Origin: HGM11368 sp051883395
GTDB taxonomy: Bacteria > Bacillota > Clostridia > Christensenellales > UBA3700
Assembly (NCBI GenBank): GCA_051883395.1
Contig: JBJETQ010000033.1
Location: forward strand, 1-54,403
DNA length: 54,403 bases
Direction: 5' to 3'
Shown: one piece after another, positions 7,040 through 16,962 of the stretch
How the letters are laid out: every line of letters begins with the position of its first letter
How positions within the stretch are numbered: the first letter of the stretch is position 1
The notes under the pieces: generated by a model
The model's database searches: none
The model's input: only the letters and a program-made list of their open reading frames with translations
What the model was told of the DNA's origin: nothing
Position numbers and translations under genes: made by a program

Positions 7040-8410
7040 ATGACGCATTCTTTTTGTTTTAATTATCACAAAAGGGCGTACTATTTTGTTTGGGACAAAG
7101 AAAGTGGCAGTCTACACAACGTAGATTATGTCGCTTTTTTAGTTGTCAAAAATCGCTTTGGCGAGCAAATGAGCAAGCAGGAAAAAGCCGATTTTGCCAA
7201 ACTTGATAGCGATACTTTGCAGGAGATAAACGCCGAGCTGGACGAGCTTGTTGCCCAAGGGGTGTTGGACAGTCCTTGCACAGTTACGCAGAGTCAGAAA
7301 AGAGTGGGCGAAATCAAAGCGCTTTGCCTGCATATTTGCCATGATTGCAATCTCAGGTGCAGATATTGTTTTGCCGACGAAGGTACTTATCACACTTCCG
7401 ACAGAGCATATATGTCGCTGGAAGTTGGCTGCAAAGCCGTCGATTTTCTCATATCGCACAGCGGCAAAAGGCGCAATCTGGAAATTGACTTTTTCGGCGG
7501 CGAACCGCTGATGAATCTTGACGTAGTCAAGGGAATAGTAGAATACGCAAGAAACAGAGAATCAGACAGCGGCAAAACATTTTCGTTTACTATGACCACC
7601 AACTGTGTGCTTCTCAACGACTCTACGATTGATTGGCTCAATAGAGAGATGAGCAACGTGGTACTCAGTATCGACGGCAGGGCATGCGTTCATAATGCGG
7701 TGAGAAAGACCCCTAACGGCAAAGATTGCTATGACGTCATTCTCAAAAACGCTCAGAAATTCAGGAGCGTAAGGGGTAACAAATCTTATTACGTCAGGGG
7801 TACGTTTACGGCACGTAATCTTGATTTTGCCGACGACGTTGTTGCCCTTAACGACGCAGGTTTTGACCAGATTTCGCTGGAACCAGTCGTTACCGACATT
7901 CCCGACCTTGCAATCAAAAAGGAACATCTGCCACGCATTTTGGAACAATACGACAAGTTGGCTGAGATTTATATTGACAGGCGCAAGACAGACAAATGGT
8001 TCAATTTTTTCCATTTTATGATTGATCTTGACGGCGGTCCTTGTGTTATCAAGCGTCTGACAGGTTGCGGCTCGGGTTGCGAGTATCTCGCCGTAACGCC
8101 TGACGGCAGTCTTTATCCTTGTCATCAGTTTGCCGAAAAGGAAGGATACAAAATGGGCAACGTATTTGACGGTGAAATCGATATGAACGTATCGCTCAGA
8201 TTTGCCAAAAATATCGTTACCAACAAGCCTGATTGTGCCGATTGTATTGCAAAATACTATTGCAGCGGCGGTTGCGTGGCAAACAATCTCAACTATGCCG
8301 GCTCTATGGACAAGCCTTATGACATAAGTTGCGCCATGATGCGCAAACGTTTTGAACTGTCGCTTGCCATAGCCGCTATCGAAGGGGCGGAGCAGTCAGA
8401 AAGAGAGTAA
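7040..8410 (+). CDS. scfB: SCIFF radical SAM maturase ScfB
   Basis: ScfB is the SPASM-domain radical-SAM enzyme that forms thioether crosslinks in the SCIFF peptide encoded 12 bases upstream. The 456-residue protein has an N-terminal RiPP-recognition-like region (residues 1-90) and the radical-SAM cluster motif CNLRCRYC (C103, C107, C110). The FFGGEPLMN SAM-binding motif follows, and C-terminal auxiliary cluster cysteines lie in CGSGCEY, GSLYPC and CADCIAKYYCSGGC. AAGGTG precedes the ATG. Length and domain order match the family. It is co-transcribed with scfA and ended by a strong terminator. Confidence 0.95.
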   Translation: MTHSFCFNYHKRAYYFVWDKESGSLHNVDYVAFLVVKNRFGEQMSKQEKADFAKLDSDTLQEINAELDELVAQGVLDSPCTVTQSQKRVGEIKALCLHICHDCNLRCRYCFADEGTYHTSDRAYMSLEVGCKAVDFLISHSGKRRNLEIDFFGGEPLMNLDVVKGIVEYARNRESDSGKTFSFTMTTNCVLLNDSTIDWLNREMSNVVLSIDGRACVHNAVRKTPNGKDCYDVILKNAQKFRSVRGNKSYYVRGTFTARNLDFADDVVALNDAGFDQISLEPVVTDIPDLAIKKEHLPRILEQYDKLAEIYIDRRKTDKWFNFFHFMIDLDGGPCVIKRLTGCGSGCEYLAVTPDGSLYPCHQFAEKEGYKMGNVFDGEIDMNVSLRFAKNIVTNKPDCADCIAKYYCSGGCVANNLNYAGSMDKPYDISCAMMRKRFELSLAIAAIEGAEQSERE

Positions 8411-8427
8411 TAATTATATCCGATACA

Positions 8428-8460
8428 AATACGCCTTTGACGTCAAAAGGCGTATTTTTA
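8428..8460 (+). terminator. intrinsic terminator after scfB
   Basis: A perfect 11-bp stem (AATACGCCTTT with AAAGGCGTATT) encloses the 7-nt loop GACGTCA, and the T-run overlaps the stem end. The region 8461-8724 downstream holds no gene that can be supported; it contains a 10-bp palindrome GTCATATGAC at 8664-8673. Confidence 0.88.
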
Positions 8461-8724
8461 TGTAAATTTCTGACTTTGCCGACTATGTTATTACTTGTAT
8501 GAGAGCTTTGCTGCTTATTGCTGCCGTAAAATTATCGCCATGCGTTAAATAATGTTCAGGCAGAGTTTTGACGATACTATTGGTTTGATAATTCATTTGA
8601 CTATTTGTTTCATTATTCTGTCTGATTGGATGTCGTATGCCGTCGCAATCGTCGTCAAAGTACGTCATATGACAATATTTATGGACAAATTTTTTGAACA
8701 AACGCCTTTATTTTGTCAAAGTTA

Positions 8725-8753
8725 TTGACAATAATATTATATAAATATATAAT
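8725..8753 (+). promoter_or_regulatory. consensus sigma-A promoter of secD-secF
   Basis: Perfect TTGACA (8725-8730) and TATAAT (8748-8753) boxes are separated by 17 bp. The predicted start near 8760 leaves a leader of about 64 nt ending with AGGAGG (8809-8814) before the GTG of secD. Confidence 0.88.
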
Positions 8754-8823
8754 AAATAAGACTAGATTATTATGGCCTGTCGGACTATATGTAGAGTTGA
8801 CAAATTTTAGGAGGCAACACAAG

Positions 8824-10215
8824 GTGAACAAGAAAAAATCAATAGTGATTTTATCTATATTTACTGTATTGGTTATCTTGGGCGGCGTATTTGCTTTTGT
8901 TTCTCTCGACAACGGAGAATTGGGTATTTACAATTATATCGCTTTTCCAAAGACAATCAAACTCGGTCTCGATCTGAGCGGTGGCGCATACGCCGTATTC
9001 GACGTTGATACCGACGTGGTAATCGACACGACTGACGATGGCGTTGAGCGTAAGTGGGCTGATCTTAGCAGCGATGAGAGAGATAGACTCATCGAAGGTA
9101 CACGTTCAAGTCTCGAAAGTCTGCTCGTTCAAAAGGGATATACCGAAGCGCAGGTTACTACTTATGACAGTCGTATAAGAGTAGAAGTTCCTGACGTAGA
9201 CGACCCTGACAGAATTTTCGATTTGATAGGTCGTCCTGCCAGTCTTGAATTCAGAAAGTACGAAGGAGAGTATTCTCAGGGAAACGGCGTTTCTTTTGAC
9301 GAACCTATTACAGGTAAAGATATTGCGCAAGCCGGCGTGTCTTACAACAGCGAAGACGGAACGTACGAAGTAACGCTTAAATTTACCACCAAGGGTGCCA
9401 AAAAGTTTGCCGACGCTACTGCCGAAGCAAGTTCTTCTACGGCTCAACGTATAGGTATATATATCAACAAAGAAGAAGTTATCGCTCCAACCGTTTCTAC
9501 CACAATATCGGGCGGCAATGCTTCTATCTCAGGCAGCTATACTTACGAACAGGCTTATGAACTCGCAGTCAAAATTCAGGCAGGTTCTTTTCCGCTTACT
9601 CTCAAAATGAGTGAGTCCAACACTATCACCGCAACTCTCGGTACCAACGCTATCAAAGCCGGTGTAATTGCGGGAATAGTGGGTTTGTTGCTCATAATAA
9701 TCTATTTGTGCGTTATCTATCGTATGATGGGTGTTGCGGCGGCTATGTCGCTTACCTATTATGCTTTGACCTATATCTTCCTGCTTGCGATATTGCCATG
9801 GGTACAGCTTACTCTCAGCGGAATTGCGGGCGTGCTGTTGTCAATAGGTATGGCTGTTGACGCCAACGTAATTATATTTGAAAGAATCAAAGAAGAACAT
9901 AGGTCGGGCAAGATGATGCGTACCGCTGTTTCCAACGGTTTCAAGAGATCTTACGGTGCGATTATCGACGGTAACGTTACTACAATAATCGGTGCTATCG
10001 TGCTTATTATCGTCGGCGCAGCGTCAATCAAAGGCTTCGGCATCACCTTGCTGGTAGGTATTATATTGTCTATGCTATCATCTCTCTTCCTTACCAGACT
10101 TTTGCTCAGTTGCATTATGGTATGGTTCAAAGAAGAAGACGCTCCGAAGTTTGCTCTCAAAGGCGTGGAAATTGCTCAGCCTGAGCAGGCAGTCGTTGCA
10201 GAGGAGGTAAAGTAA
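8824..10215 (+). CDS. secD: protein translocase subunit SecD
   Basis: SecD works with SecF to pull translocated proteins across the membrane using the proton or sodium gradient. The frame is open from 8713, but that start would lie within the promoter. The GTG at 8824 has AGGAGG nine bases upstream and gives 463 residues starting MNKKKSIVILS. There is one N-terminal helix, the LGLDLSGG motif, a periplasmic P1 region, and five C-terminal helices ending with the conserved GMAVDANVIIFERIKEE segment. secF starts one base after the stop, preceded by GAGGTAAAG. Confidence 0.96.
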   Translation: MNKKKSIVILSIFTVLVILGGVFAFVSLDNGELGIYNYIAFPKTIKLGLDLSGGAYAVFDVDTDVVIDTTDDGVERKWADLSSDERDRLIEGTRSSLESLLVQKGYTEAQVTTYDSRIRVEVPDVDDPDRIFDLIGRPASLEFRKYEGEYSQGNGVSFDEPITGKDIAQAGVSYNSEDGTYEVTLKFTTKGAKKFADATAEASSSTAQRIGIYINKEEVIAPTVSTTISGGNASISGSYTYEQAYELAVKIQAGSFPLTLKMSESNTITATLGTNAIKAGVIAGIVGLLLIIIYLCVIYRMMGVAAAMSLTYYALTYIFLLAILPWVQLTLSGIAGVLLSIGMAVDANVIIFERIKEEHRSGKMMRTAVSNGFKRSYGAIIDGNVTTIIGAIVLIIVGAASIKGFGITLLVGIILSMLSSLFLTRLLLSCIMVWFKEEDAPKFALKGVEIAQPEQAVVAEEVK

Positions 10216-10216
10216 G

Positions 10217-11329
10217 ATGAAAAAATTATACGGTTCTTCTATTACCGACAAGTGGAGAATATGGATTATAGTACCTTTTGCCGTTATGCTCATAGCAATT
10301 ATCGTATTCGGCGGCGTGGCAATCAGTCAAAAAGATTTTAGCAAAGGTATGAATATCGGTATCGACTTTTCCGGCGGTTCCGTCATCACAATAGTTCTTG
10401 GAGACAGCGAACTTGGAAGCGACGAAGGCTTCAACAATCACCTTGACAAAATATCAGACGTAATCAAGAGTGAAGAAATTGCGGCTAAAACAGCCGAGTA
10501 TGCACAGTCGATAGGAATCAATCTTCCTTCAAATGCAGCAATAGGCTCGGTAAGCTATTCTCAAAAGTCGGATAGTGGCGAAAGTATGTCTATCATTGTC
10601 AAATACGACAACGTATCCAGAACGTATGACAAAGACAATTCTATCACCAACTATCGCAACGAACTTATCAAAGAAGAATTGCAAGGCGTATATAGCGACG
10701 ACAACGGCTATGATTCCGTCAAGGTAGACATGAACTATATCGGCGCAACGGCGTCTTCAAAGCTCATTCGTACTGCGCTATTGTCATTGTTTATCACTCT
10801 CGCTCTTATCCTTATATATATTATTATAAGATTTGAGATTTGGAGTGGTCTTGCGGCAATTATCGCTATTGCTCACGACGTACTGATGATGGTATGTCTG
10901 ACGATAATTTTCAGAGTGCAGGTCAACAGTGCTTTCATTGCGGCAATGATTACTATCGTGGCTTACTCTATCAACAACACTATCGTCGTGTTTGACCGTG
11001 TGAGAGAGAATATGAAAAACGAAAAGACTTTGTCCAAAAGTGCTGTTCTCAATAACAACGCAATAGTTGACAAGTCGATATGGGACACATTCTCTCGTTC
11101 TGTCAACACTACCGTAACTACTATGATTTCAATAGTGTTGTTTGCGATATTGGGAGCTTCGAGCGTCAGAGAATTTGCTTTGCCGGTTATATTCGGACTT
11201 ATCGCAGGTTTCTATTCGTCGCTCGTTATCGCACCGTCGTTGTATTGCCTGATGAAAAACGCTTACGACAAATCAAAAGTCAAGAAAAACAAGATTACTG
11301 CCGGCAAAAAACAATATGCGGGTATGTAA
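10217..11329 (+). CDS. secF: protein translocase subunit SecF
   Basis: SecF is the partner of SecD in the export-driving SecDF complex. The 370-residue protein has an N-terminal transmembrane helix, the signature GIDFSGGSV near residue 55, a periplasmic domain, and five C-terminal helices with the conserved AYSINNTIVVFDRVREN motif. It ends in a basic tail (KSKVKKNKITAGKK). It forms a two-gene operon with secD under the promoter at 8725. Confidence 0.96.
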   Translation: MKKLYGSSITDKWRIWIIVPFAVMLIAIIVFGGVAISQKDFSKGMNIGIDFSGGSVITIVLGDSELGSDEGFNNHLDKISDVIKSEEIAAKTAEYAQSIGINLPSNAAIGSVSYSQKSDSGESMSIIVKYDNVSRTYDKDNSITNYRNELIKEELQGVYSDDNGYDSVKVDMNYIGATASSKLIRTALLSLFITLALILIYIIIRFEIWSGLAAIIAIAHDVLMMVCLTIIFRVQVNSAFIAAMITIVAYSINNTIVVFDRVRENMKNEKTLSKSAVLNNNAIVDKSIWDTFSRSVNTTVTTMISIVLFAILGASSVREFALPVIFGLIAGFYSSLVIAPSLYCLMKNAYDKSKVKKNKITAGKKQYAGM

Positions 11330-11344
11330 CCTACAATGACAATC

Positions 11345-11371
11345 AAAGGGGTTGCGTTGCAACCCTTTTTT
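11345..11371 (+). terminator. intrinsic terminator after secF
   Basis: A stem of AAAGGGGTTGC pairs with GCAACCCTTTT (one G-U) around a GTT loop, and the T-run continues past the stem. Confidence 0.8.
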
Positions 11372-11398
11372 GATATTAAGAATCAATAGGTTAAGATA

Positions 11399-13690
11399 AT
11401 GCCAAATCAAATCGACGAAAAAATCGCTATAACAAATCAGATAGCTGCTCATTTCGGAATCAACCCGATAGTAGCTGATATTTTGGTGAGTCGCAACGTC
11501 GATACGATTGACAAAGCGCAAGCATTTTTGTATCCAAAACAGAGTGATATGACACCTTTGGAGAAATATGAAGGTCTTGCGCAAGTGGTAGAAAGAATAA
11601 ATATTGCCATAGACAACAAAGAAAAGGTCGTATTATACGGCGACTATGATTGCGACGGTATATGCGGAGTAAGCATACTCTATCTGTTCTTGCAGTCCAG
11701 GGGAGTAGACGTGTCGTATTTTTTGCCCAACAGGCACAGCCACGGATACGGGCTTTGCATCGAAGCGCTGGAAAATATTGCAGAGAGTTGCTATCCCGAT
11801 TTGATAATTACCGTTGACTGCGGAATATCGTCAAAAAACGAAGTTGAGTATGCTCAGGAAGTTTTGGGCATTGACGTCATTGTTACCGACCACCACGAGC
11901 CTGTTTCCGAGTTGCCAGATTGTCTTATTTTCAATCCTAAGTTGTCGCACGATTGTTTCAGAGAACTTTGCGGTGCGGGCGTAGCTCTGAGATTGGTAGA
12001 AGCGCTGGCAGGTGTTCAAGAGAGCAAAAAGTATTATGATATTGCCGCAATAGCGACCGTTGCAGACATCGTGCCGCTGGTAGAAGACAACAGAATAATT
12101 GTATATTACGGCTTGATGCTTATCAACAGGGGCTATCGCAAGGGTATCAGACTCTTGGTAGAAAAGTGCGTCAAAGGAAGCGTCAAATCGAGCGATATCG
12201 GATATAAAATTGCTCCACGCATCAACAGCGTGGGTAGATTGCAGGACGCCAACGAAGTGGTCAATCTCTTTGTAAGCAACGATACTTTTATACTTTCCAA
12301 CCTTATCGACGACATAGAAAAGTTGAACGAACAACGGCAGAATATGACCGTTGACCTTGCCGACGCATGCAGTCGACAGCTGGTAGGATTTGATTTTGAC
12401 AACAATCCGATAATCGTGCTATACAACAAATATTGGGACGATGGCATATTGGGTATTGCGGCTGCAAGACTTGTCAGCGAATTCAATCGCCCCGTCATAC
12501 TCCTGACAAAGAACAAGGACGTCGTCAAAGGCTCCGGCAGAAGCGTAGAAGGCGTAAATATATTGCAGTACGTTTCGCATTGCGCTGATTTGCTTATCAA
12601 ATTCGGCGGACACAAGATGGCATGCGGAATATCGCTCAAAGAAGAAAACGTCGAACAATTTATCTCAGAAATCAACGCCTATGCGTCGGATACTATCGAC
12701 AAACAACTTCTTCAACCAAAGGTCAAGGCATATTGCAGACTGGAAAACTTTGATTTGCAATTGGCCAAACAGCTCAATTATTTGGAGCCATACGGCGAAG
12801 GAAACAGGGAAGTAACGTTTTTTACCACTCTCGGTAAATGTGATTTTAGCCGCATAGGCAACAGCGAACATCTGAAATACAAGACGGACAATACGGAATT
12901 TGTGGCTTTTTCGTCCATAGACAAGATGAGCCTGCTCAACAGTTCGATAAAAAAGAACGTCAGATTTTCCTTGTCAATCAACGTATATAAAAACACAGAG
13001 TCTTTGCAAGCCAATCTGCTCAACGTTCAATGCGACGACGTCGAGAGCGATATGGGAGTCGGCAATTACGTCATGCAAACTCTCAGAAGATGCGATAACG
13101 TATCTACAAGTCATATTGATATGCAATCGGCTTGCGAGCTGATAAAGGATAGCGAATACGGCACCTGCTACTTGTGCTATAATTATGATACTTTCAGGTC
13201 GCTCAGCGAAAAATTTGTCAACAAATTGCGTGTGAACAACGGTTTTTGCGATAGCGAATGTCCATACAACAGATTGATTTTCAATCCTGACGTCAACGTC
13301 AATCTCGGTTATTATTCCAACGTAGTATTTCTTGAAAAACCGTTGTCGGGTAGCGTAGGCGATTTTAAATTCGGTAGCAATTCAAAAATATTTGTTGTAG
13401 ACAACGATTCTATGATAGAACAATGCAGTAGCAAATTGCTGGACTACGCCGGGCTTGGCAAGGTCTTTACAGCCATCAGAAGCAGTCTGAGCAGTAAGGC
13501 GTACAATGATTTTTATACCTTATTCCAAAGTATCGATATTGGTAGCGTAAATTGGGAAGAATTTTGCGTTGCGGTAGCTGTTTTTGTAGATTTGGGTATT
13601 GTAAAATTCGATAATAATGCTATAATTATTGATAGAGAGGTAAAGACAAAGCTGGACAGCAGTTTGCTGTATCAGACTTTGCATAAATGA
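11399..13690 (+). CDS. recJ: single-stranded-DNA-specific exonuclease RecJ
   Basis: RecJ is a 5'-3' single-strand exonuclease used in recombination and repair. The 763-residue product has the DHH-family motifs: DYDCDGICG near residue 82, ITVDCGIS near 140, VTDHHEP near 162 and ATVADIVPL near 220. The DHHA1 segment KGSGRSVEGVN...FGGHKMACG follows near residues 380-410. The remaining 300 residues form the larger C-terminal part seen in Gram-positive RecJ proteins. The upstream ribosome binding site is weak. Its stop overlaps the rel start in ATGA. The apt gene that often sits between recJ and rel in Clostridia is absent. Confidence 0.94.
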   Translation: MPNQIDEKIAITNQIAAHFGINPIVADILVSRNVDTIDKAQAFLYPKQSDMTPLEKYEGLAQVVERINIAIDNKEKVVLYGDYDCDGICGVSILYLFLQSRGVDVSYFLPNRHSHGYGLCIEALENIAESCYPDLIITVDCGISSKNEVEYAQEVLGIDVIVTDHHEPVSELPDCLIFNPKLSHDCFRELCGAGVALRLVEALAGVQESKKYYDIAAIATVADIVPLVEDNRIIVYYGLMLINRGYRKGIRLLVEKCVKGSVKSSDIGYKIAPRINSVGRLQDANEVVNLFVSNDTFILSNLIDDIEKLNEQRQNMTVDLADACSRQLVGFDFDNNPIIVLYNKYWDDGILGIAAARLVSEFNRPVILLTKNKDVVKGSGRSVEGVNILQYVSHCADLLIKFGGHKMACGISLKEENVEQFISEINAYASDTIDKQLLQPKVKAYCRLENFDLQLAKQLNYLEPYGEGNREVTFFTTLGKCDFSRIGNSEHLKYKTDNTEFVAFSSIDKMSLLNSSIKKNVRFSLSINVYKNTESLQANLLNVQCDDVESDMGVGNYVMQTLRRCDNVSTSHIDMQSACELIKDSEYGTCYLCYNYDTFRSLSEKFVNKLRVNNGFCDSECPYNRLIFNPDVNVNLGYYSNVVFLEKPLSGSVGDFKFGSNSKIFVVDNDSMIEQCSSKLLDYAGLGKVFTAIRSSLSSKAYNDFYTLFQSIDIGSVNWEEFCVAVAVFVDLGIVKFDNNAIIIDREVKTKLDSSLLYQTLHK

Positions 13691-15840
13691 GTGTGGAAGG
13701 ACAATTTCTGAACAAAATTCGAGAGAATTACAATGAAGCCAATTACAGCAAAATTGAAAAAGCTTATTATTTTGCCAAAGTGGCTCACAGCGGACAAAAA
13801 CGACAATCGGGTGAGGATTATTTTATACATCCAAGCGCAGTTGCCGAAATTCTTGTTGATCTCGGATTGGACACGGATACTATTATTGCCGCACTTTTGC
13901 ATGACGTAATCGAAGATACGGAGCATAGTGCGGAAGAAATAGATCAGGAATTCGGACACGACGTCGTTATGCTTGTCAACGGCGTTACCAAACTCAACAA
14001 AATCAATTTTAAGACCAAAGAAGAAGAACAGGCAGAAAATCTGAGAAGAATGTTTCTCGCCATGTCCAACGATATAAGGGTCATCATTATCAAACTTGCC
14101 GACAGGTTGCACAATATGCGTACTCTGTCGTTCAAAACTCCCGAAAGCCAGATAAGAATAGCCACCGAAACTCTGGATATTTATGCGCCGATAGCGGCGA
14201 GACTTGGAATATCGGGGCTGAAAGGAGAACTTGAAGACCTATGTCTGAGATATTTGCACCCAGACGACTATTATTCGATAGCCGAAAAAGTGGCGCAAAA
14301 GAGAATAGAACGTGAGAGCGACGTAGAGAAAATTTCGCAAGAACTCAAAGATATGCTTGCAGAATTGGGCATCAAGGGCGACGTAAACGGCAGACCTAAG
14401 CACTTTTACAGTATTTATCGAAAGTTGCAAAAGGGCAAGACTTTTGACCAGATATACGACCTTGTAGCTTTGAGAATTATCGTAGACGACATCAAAGATT
14501 GCTATGCCGTTTTGGGTGCCATACATACCAAATGGCGTCCGCTTCCGGGTAGATTTAAGGACTATATTTCCGTTCCTAAGGGCAATCTTTACCAGTCTTT
14601 GCATACGACGGTCCTGACTTCTTACGGTTCGCCATTTGAAATTCAGATAAGAACGCACGAGATGCACAATATTGCGGAATACGGTATCGCTGCGCATTGG
14701 AAATACAAACAGGGCAACGTCTCGGGTTCGGCAAACACGTTTGACGACAACAAACTAGCATGGATTCGCAACGTAATGGAATTACAAAACGAAGTAAGCG
14801 ATTCCAGAGAATATCTTGATTCTCTCAAAATCGACCTGTATTCCGACCAGGTGTTTGTGTTTACGCCTGCCGGCGACGTTTTCAATCTCCCCAACGGTTC
14901 TTCGGGTATTGACTTTGCCTATGCAATTCACTCGCAGGTGGGCAACAAATGTACGGGTATCAAAATCAATTCTCGTATGGTTCCTATCAATACCAAGCTA
15001 TCCAACGGCGACGTGGTGGAAGTCATAACGTCAAACAATTCCAAAGGTCCGTCGAGAGATTGGCTCAAATTTGTCATTACTCCCGGCGCAAAGAGCAAAA
15101 TCAAATCTTTCTTCAAAAAGGAAATGAAGGAAGAAAATATCAAAAACGGCAAGGAACAGCTTGAAAAGGAAGCCAAACACAAGGGGTATAATATTGCTGA
15201 CCTTTTGGCTTGCAACGGCTGGAAAGACGGCTTGTTGCAGAGATACAGCGTTTCCAGTGCAGACGAGATTATTGCGTTGGTAGGATATGGAGAAATTTCT
15301 TGTTCTCAACTTGTCAACCGAATGATTGAGTTTTACAGGAAGGAACACCCCGATGTCGCCAAAGAAAGCCAAATCAAGACGAAACAGTTCGATTCCAAGA
15401 AAAAGGACGGCGGAATTCTCATCAAGGGTTATTCCGGCATGAAAACACGTTTTTCTCATTGTTGCACACCGCTCCCGGGCGACAAAATCGTGGGATATAT
15501 ATCTCGTAGCAGGGGAGTTACTATTCATAGAGCGGACTGTCCTAATTGTAAATATTTTGAACCCGAACGTATAGTGGAAGCCGAATGGCCTACTACCGTC
15601 AACGACAGCTTTATCGCTTCTATCGAAGTGTTTGCCGAAGACAGAATAGGTCTTTTGATAGACGTTGCGTCAACCATAAGCGAGATGAAGGTAGCTATAA
15701 CCAATATCAGCGGAAAGAAGGAAAAGAACGGAATGGGCAGCGTGTCGGTGTCGGTGGAAGTGGCAAATATTAAGTTTTTGGAAAATATCATCAACAAGCT
15801 CAAAAGTATCAAGGGCGTTGTTGACGTGGTGAGAGTATAA
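13687..15840 (+). CDS. rel: bifunctional (p)ppGpp synthetase/hydrolase Rel
   Basis: Rel makes and degrades the alarmone (p)ppGpp in response to stalled ribosomes. The 717-residue protein has the full RelA/SpoT layout. The HD hydrolase domain carries the intact motif HDVIEDT near residue 71, implying active hydrolysis. The synthetase domain shows GRPKHFYSIYRKLQ and RFKDYISVPKGNLYQSLHTT. A TGS domain follows at about 390-450, then a zinc-finger-like segment with SHCCTPLPGD and HRADCPNC near 590-615, and a C-terminal ACT domain. It overlaps recJ by four bases and is followed by dtd one base later. Confidence 0.96.
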   Translation: MSVEGQFLNKIRENYNEANYSKIEKAYYFAKVAHSGQKRQSGEDYFIHPSAVAEILVDLGLDTDTIIAALLHDVIEDTEHSAEEIDQEFGHDVVMLVNGVTKLNKINFKTKEEEQAENLRRMFLAMSNDIRVIIIKLADRLHNMRTLSFKTPESQIRIATETLDIYAPIAARLGISGLKGELEDLCLRYLHPDDYYSIAEKVAQKRIERESDVEKISQELKDMLAELGIKGDVNGRPKHFYSIYRKLQKGKTFDQIYDLVALRIIVDDIKDCYAVLGAIHTKWRPLPGRFKDYISVPKGNLYQSLHTTVLTSYGSPFEIQIRTHEMHNIAEYGIAAHWKYKQGNVSGSANTFDDNKLAWIRNVMELQNEVSDSREYLDSLKIDLYSDQVFVFTPAGDVFNLPNGSSGIDFAYAIHSQVGNKCTGIKINSRMVPINTKLSNGDVVEVITSNNSKGPSRDWLKFVITPGAKSKIKSFFKKEMKEENIKNGKEQLEKEAKHKGYNIADLLACNGWKDGLLQRYSVSSADEIIALVGYGEISCSQLVNRMIEFYRKEHPDVAKESQIKTKQFDSKKKDGGILIKGYSGMKTRFSHCCTPLPGDKIVGYISRSRGVTIHRADCPNCKYFEPERIVEAEWPTTVNDSFIASIEVFAEDRIGLLIDVASTISEMKVAITNISGKKEKNGMGSVSVSVEVANIKFLENIINKLKSIKGVVDVVRV

Positions 15841-15841
15841 C

Positions 15842-16306
15842 ATGAGAGCAATCGTTCAGAGAGTAAATAATGCGACGCTCAGCGTCAATGACGAAGTTGT
15901 TTCGCACATCGACACGGGCTATCTCGTGTTGGTGGGATATACTGACGGCGACGACGAAAAAATTGTCAAGCACGTTGTAGACAGAGTCGTAGGAATGAGA
16001 GTTTTCAGGGACGAAAACGGCAAACTTAACAAAAGTCTTGCAGACGTCGGCGGCGAAGTAATGGTTGTCTCCAACTTTACTTTGTACGGAGATTGTTTTT
16101 CCAACCGACGCCCTGATTTTAAACGTTCTTTGCATTTTGACGACGCTTTGCCATTGTACAATCTTACGGTAGAAGAATTCAGAAACAAACTTGGCAGAGT
16201 AGCAACGGGCGTATTTGGCGAACACATGCATATCGATATGTCCAATGACGGTCCGGTAACGCTCTTTTTAGAAAAAAATGCCAAAAAGGACGAACTATGC
16301 CGTTGA
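15842..16306 (+). CDS. dtd: D-aminoacyl-tRNA deacylase
   Basis: DTD removes D-amino acids and glycine mischarged on tRNAs. The 154-residue product is the normal length, with N-terminus MRAIVQRVNNATL and the C-terminal NDGPVT motif (NxGPxT). The other active-site motif, usually SQFTL, reads SNFTL here, a conservative change. It starts one base after the rel stop and overlaps the next gene by ten bases, so the recJ-rel-dtd-hydrolase-hemZ group looks like a single operon. Confidence 0.95.
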   Translation: MRAIVQRVNNATLSVNDEVVSHIDTGYLVLVGYTDGDDEKIVKHVVDRVVGMRVFRDENGKLNKSLADVGGEVMVVSNFTLYGDCFSNRRPDFKRSLHFDDALPLYNLTVEEFRNKLGRVATGVFGEHMHIDMSNDGPVTLFLEKNAKKDELCR

Positions 16307-16962
16307 TAATTCACGCTGTTGTAAACGGTATTTTTGCCACCAATAGCTATATTGCGTATGACAAAGAAAGTAAAAAGGGCTTTGTCGTTGACCCAAGCGA
16401 CGACTATGATTTGATTGAGGGCTTTGTCAAGGCATCGGGCATAGATTTGCAGGCTATTCTTATTACTCACGGACACTTTGACCATATCGGTTCGGCGGCT
16501 TATTTTCAAAGTAGGGGCGCCAAGGTGTATATGAGTCAACTCGACCAATCGAAAATCACCAATCAAAACAACTTTATTGCGACTTCTCTCAATGTTATCA
16601 CACCTGAGTTTTCAATAGATTGTTACGTTGACGAAGGTAGCGATTTGCATATTGCAAACAACACAATTCAAGTTCTCAACACTCCGGGACACAGCAAGGG
16701 TGGAGTGTGCTACGTCTGCCACGACATCGTTTTCAATGGTCAAAATTATCGTCAGGCTATCTTTTGCGGCGATACCATTTTCAAGGATAGCTACGGCAGA
16801 GTAGATTTTCCTGACGGCGATATAGTCAGACTCAAAAAATCAATTGAAAAAATACTTGCCCTTCAAGGCGACGCTTTACTTTTGCCGGGACACGGCGACG
16901 CTACTTTTTCGCATTGCGAACGCAACTCCAATCCGATATTCTATGACTGCAATCAAGATTAA
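16297..16962 (+). CDS. metallo-beta-lactamase fold hydrolase, glyoxalase II-like
   Basis: This is a 221-residue zinc hydrolase of the metallo-beta-lactamase superfamily. The metal motif HGHFDH lies at residues 58-63 (HxHxDH), with a further histidine in NTPGHSKGG, an aspartate in FCGDTIF, and a C-terminal LLPGHGD. Similar proteins sit between dtd and hemZ in many Clostridia and are annotated as hydroxyacylglutathione-hydrolase-like; the true substrate is unknown. The gene overlaps dtd by 10 bases and hemZ by 20. Confidence 0.88.
   Translation: MPLIIHAVVNGIFATNSYIAYDKESKKGFVVDPSDDYDLIEGFVKASGIDLQAILITHGHFDHIGSAAYFQSRGAKVYMSQLDQSKITNQNNFIATSLNVITPEFSIDCYVDEGSDLHIANNTIQVLNTPGHSKGGVCYVCHDIVFNGQNYRQAIFCGDTIFKDSYGRVDFPDGDIVRLKKSIEKILALQGDALLLPGHGDATFSHCERNSNPIFYDCNQD

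Noticed and set aside
8483..8701. A 72-codon minus-strand frame in the scfB-secD gap
   Set aside because: It would start with TTG, has no ribosome binding site or promoter, and shows no recognisable motif. A very small unknown gene cannot be fully excluded.
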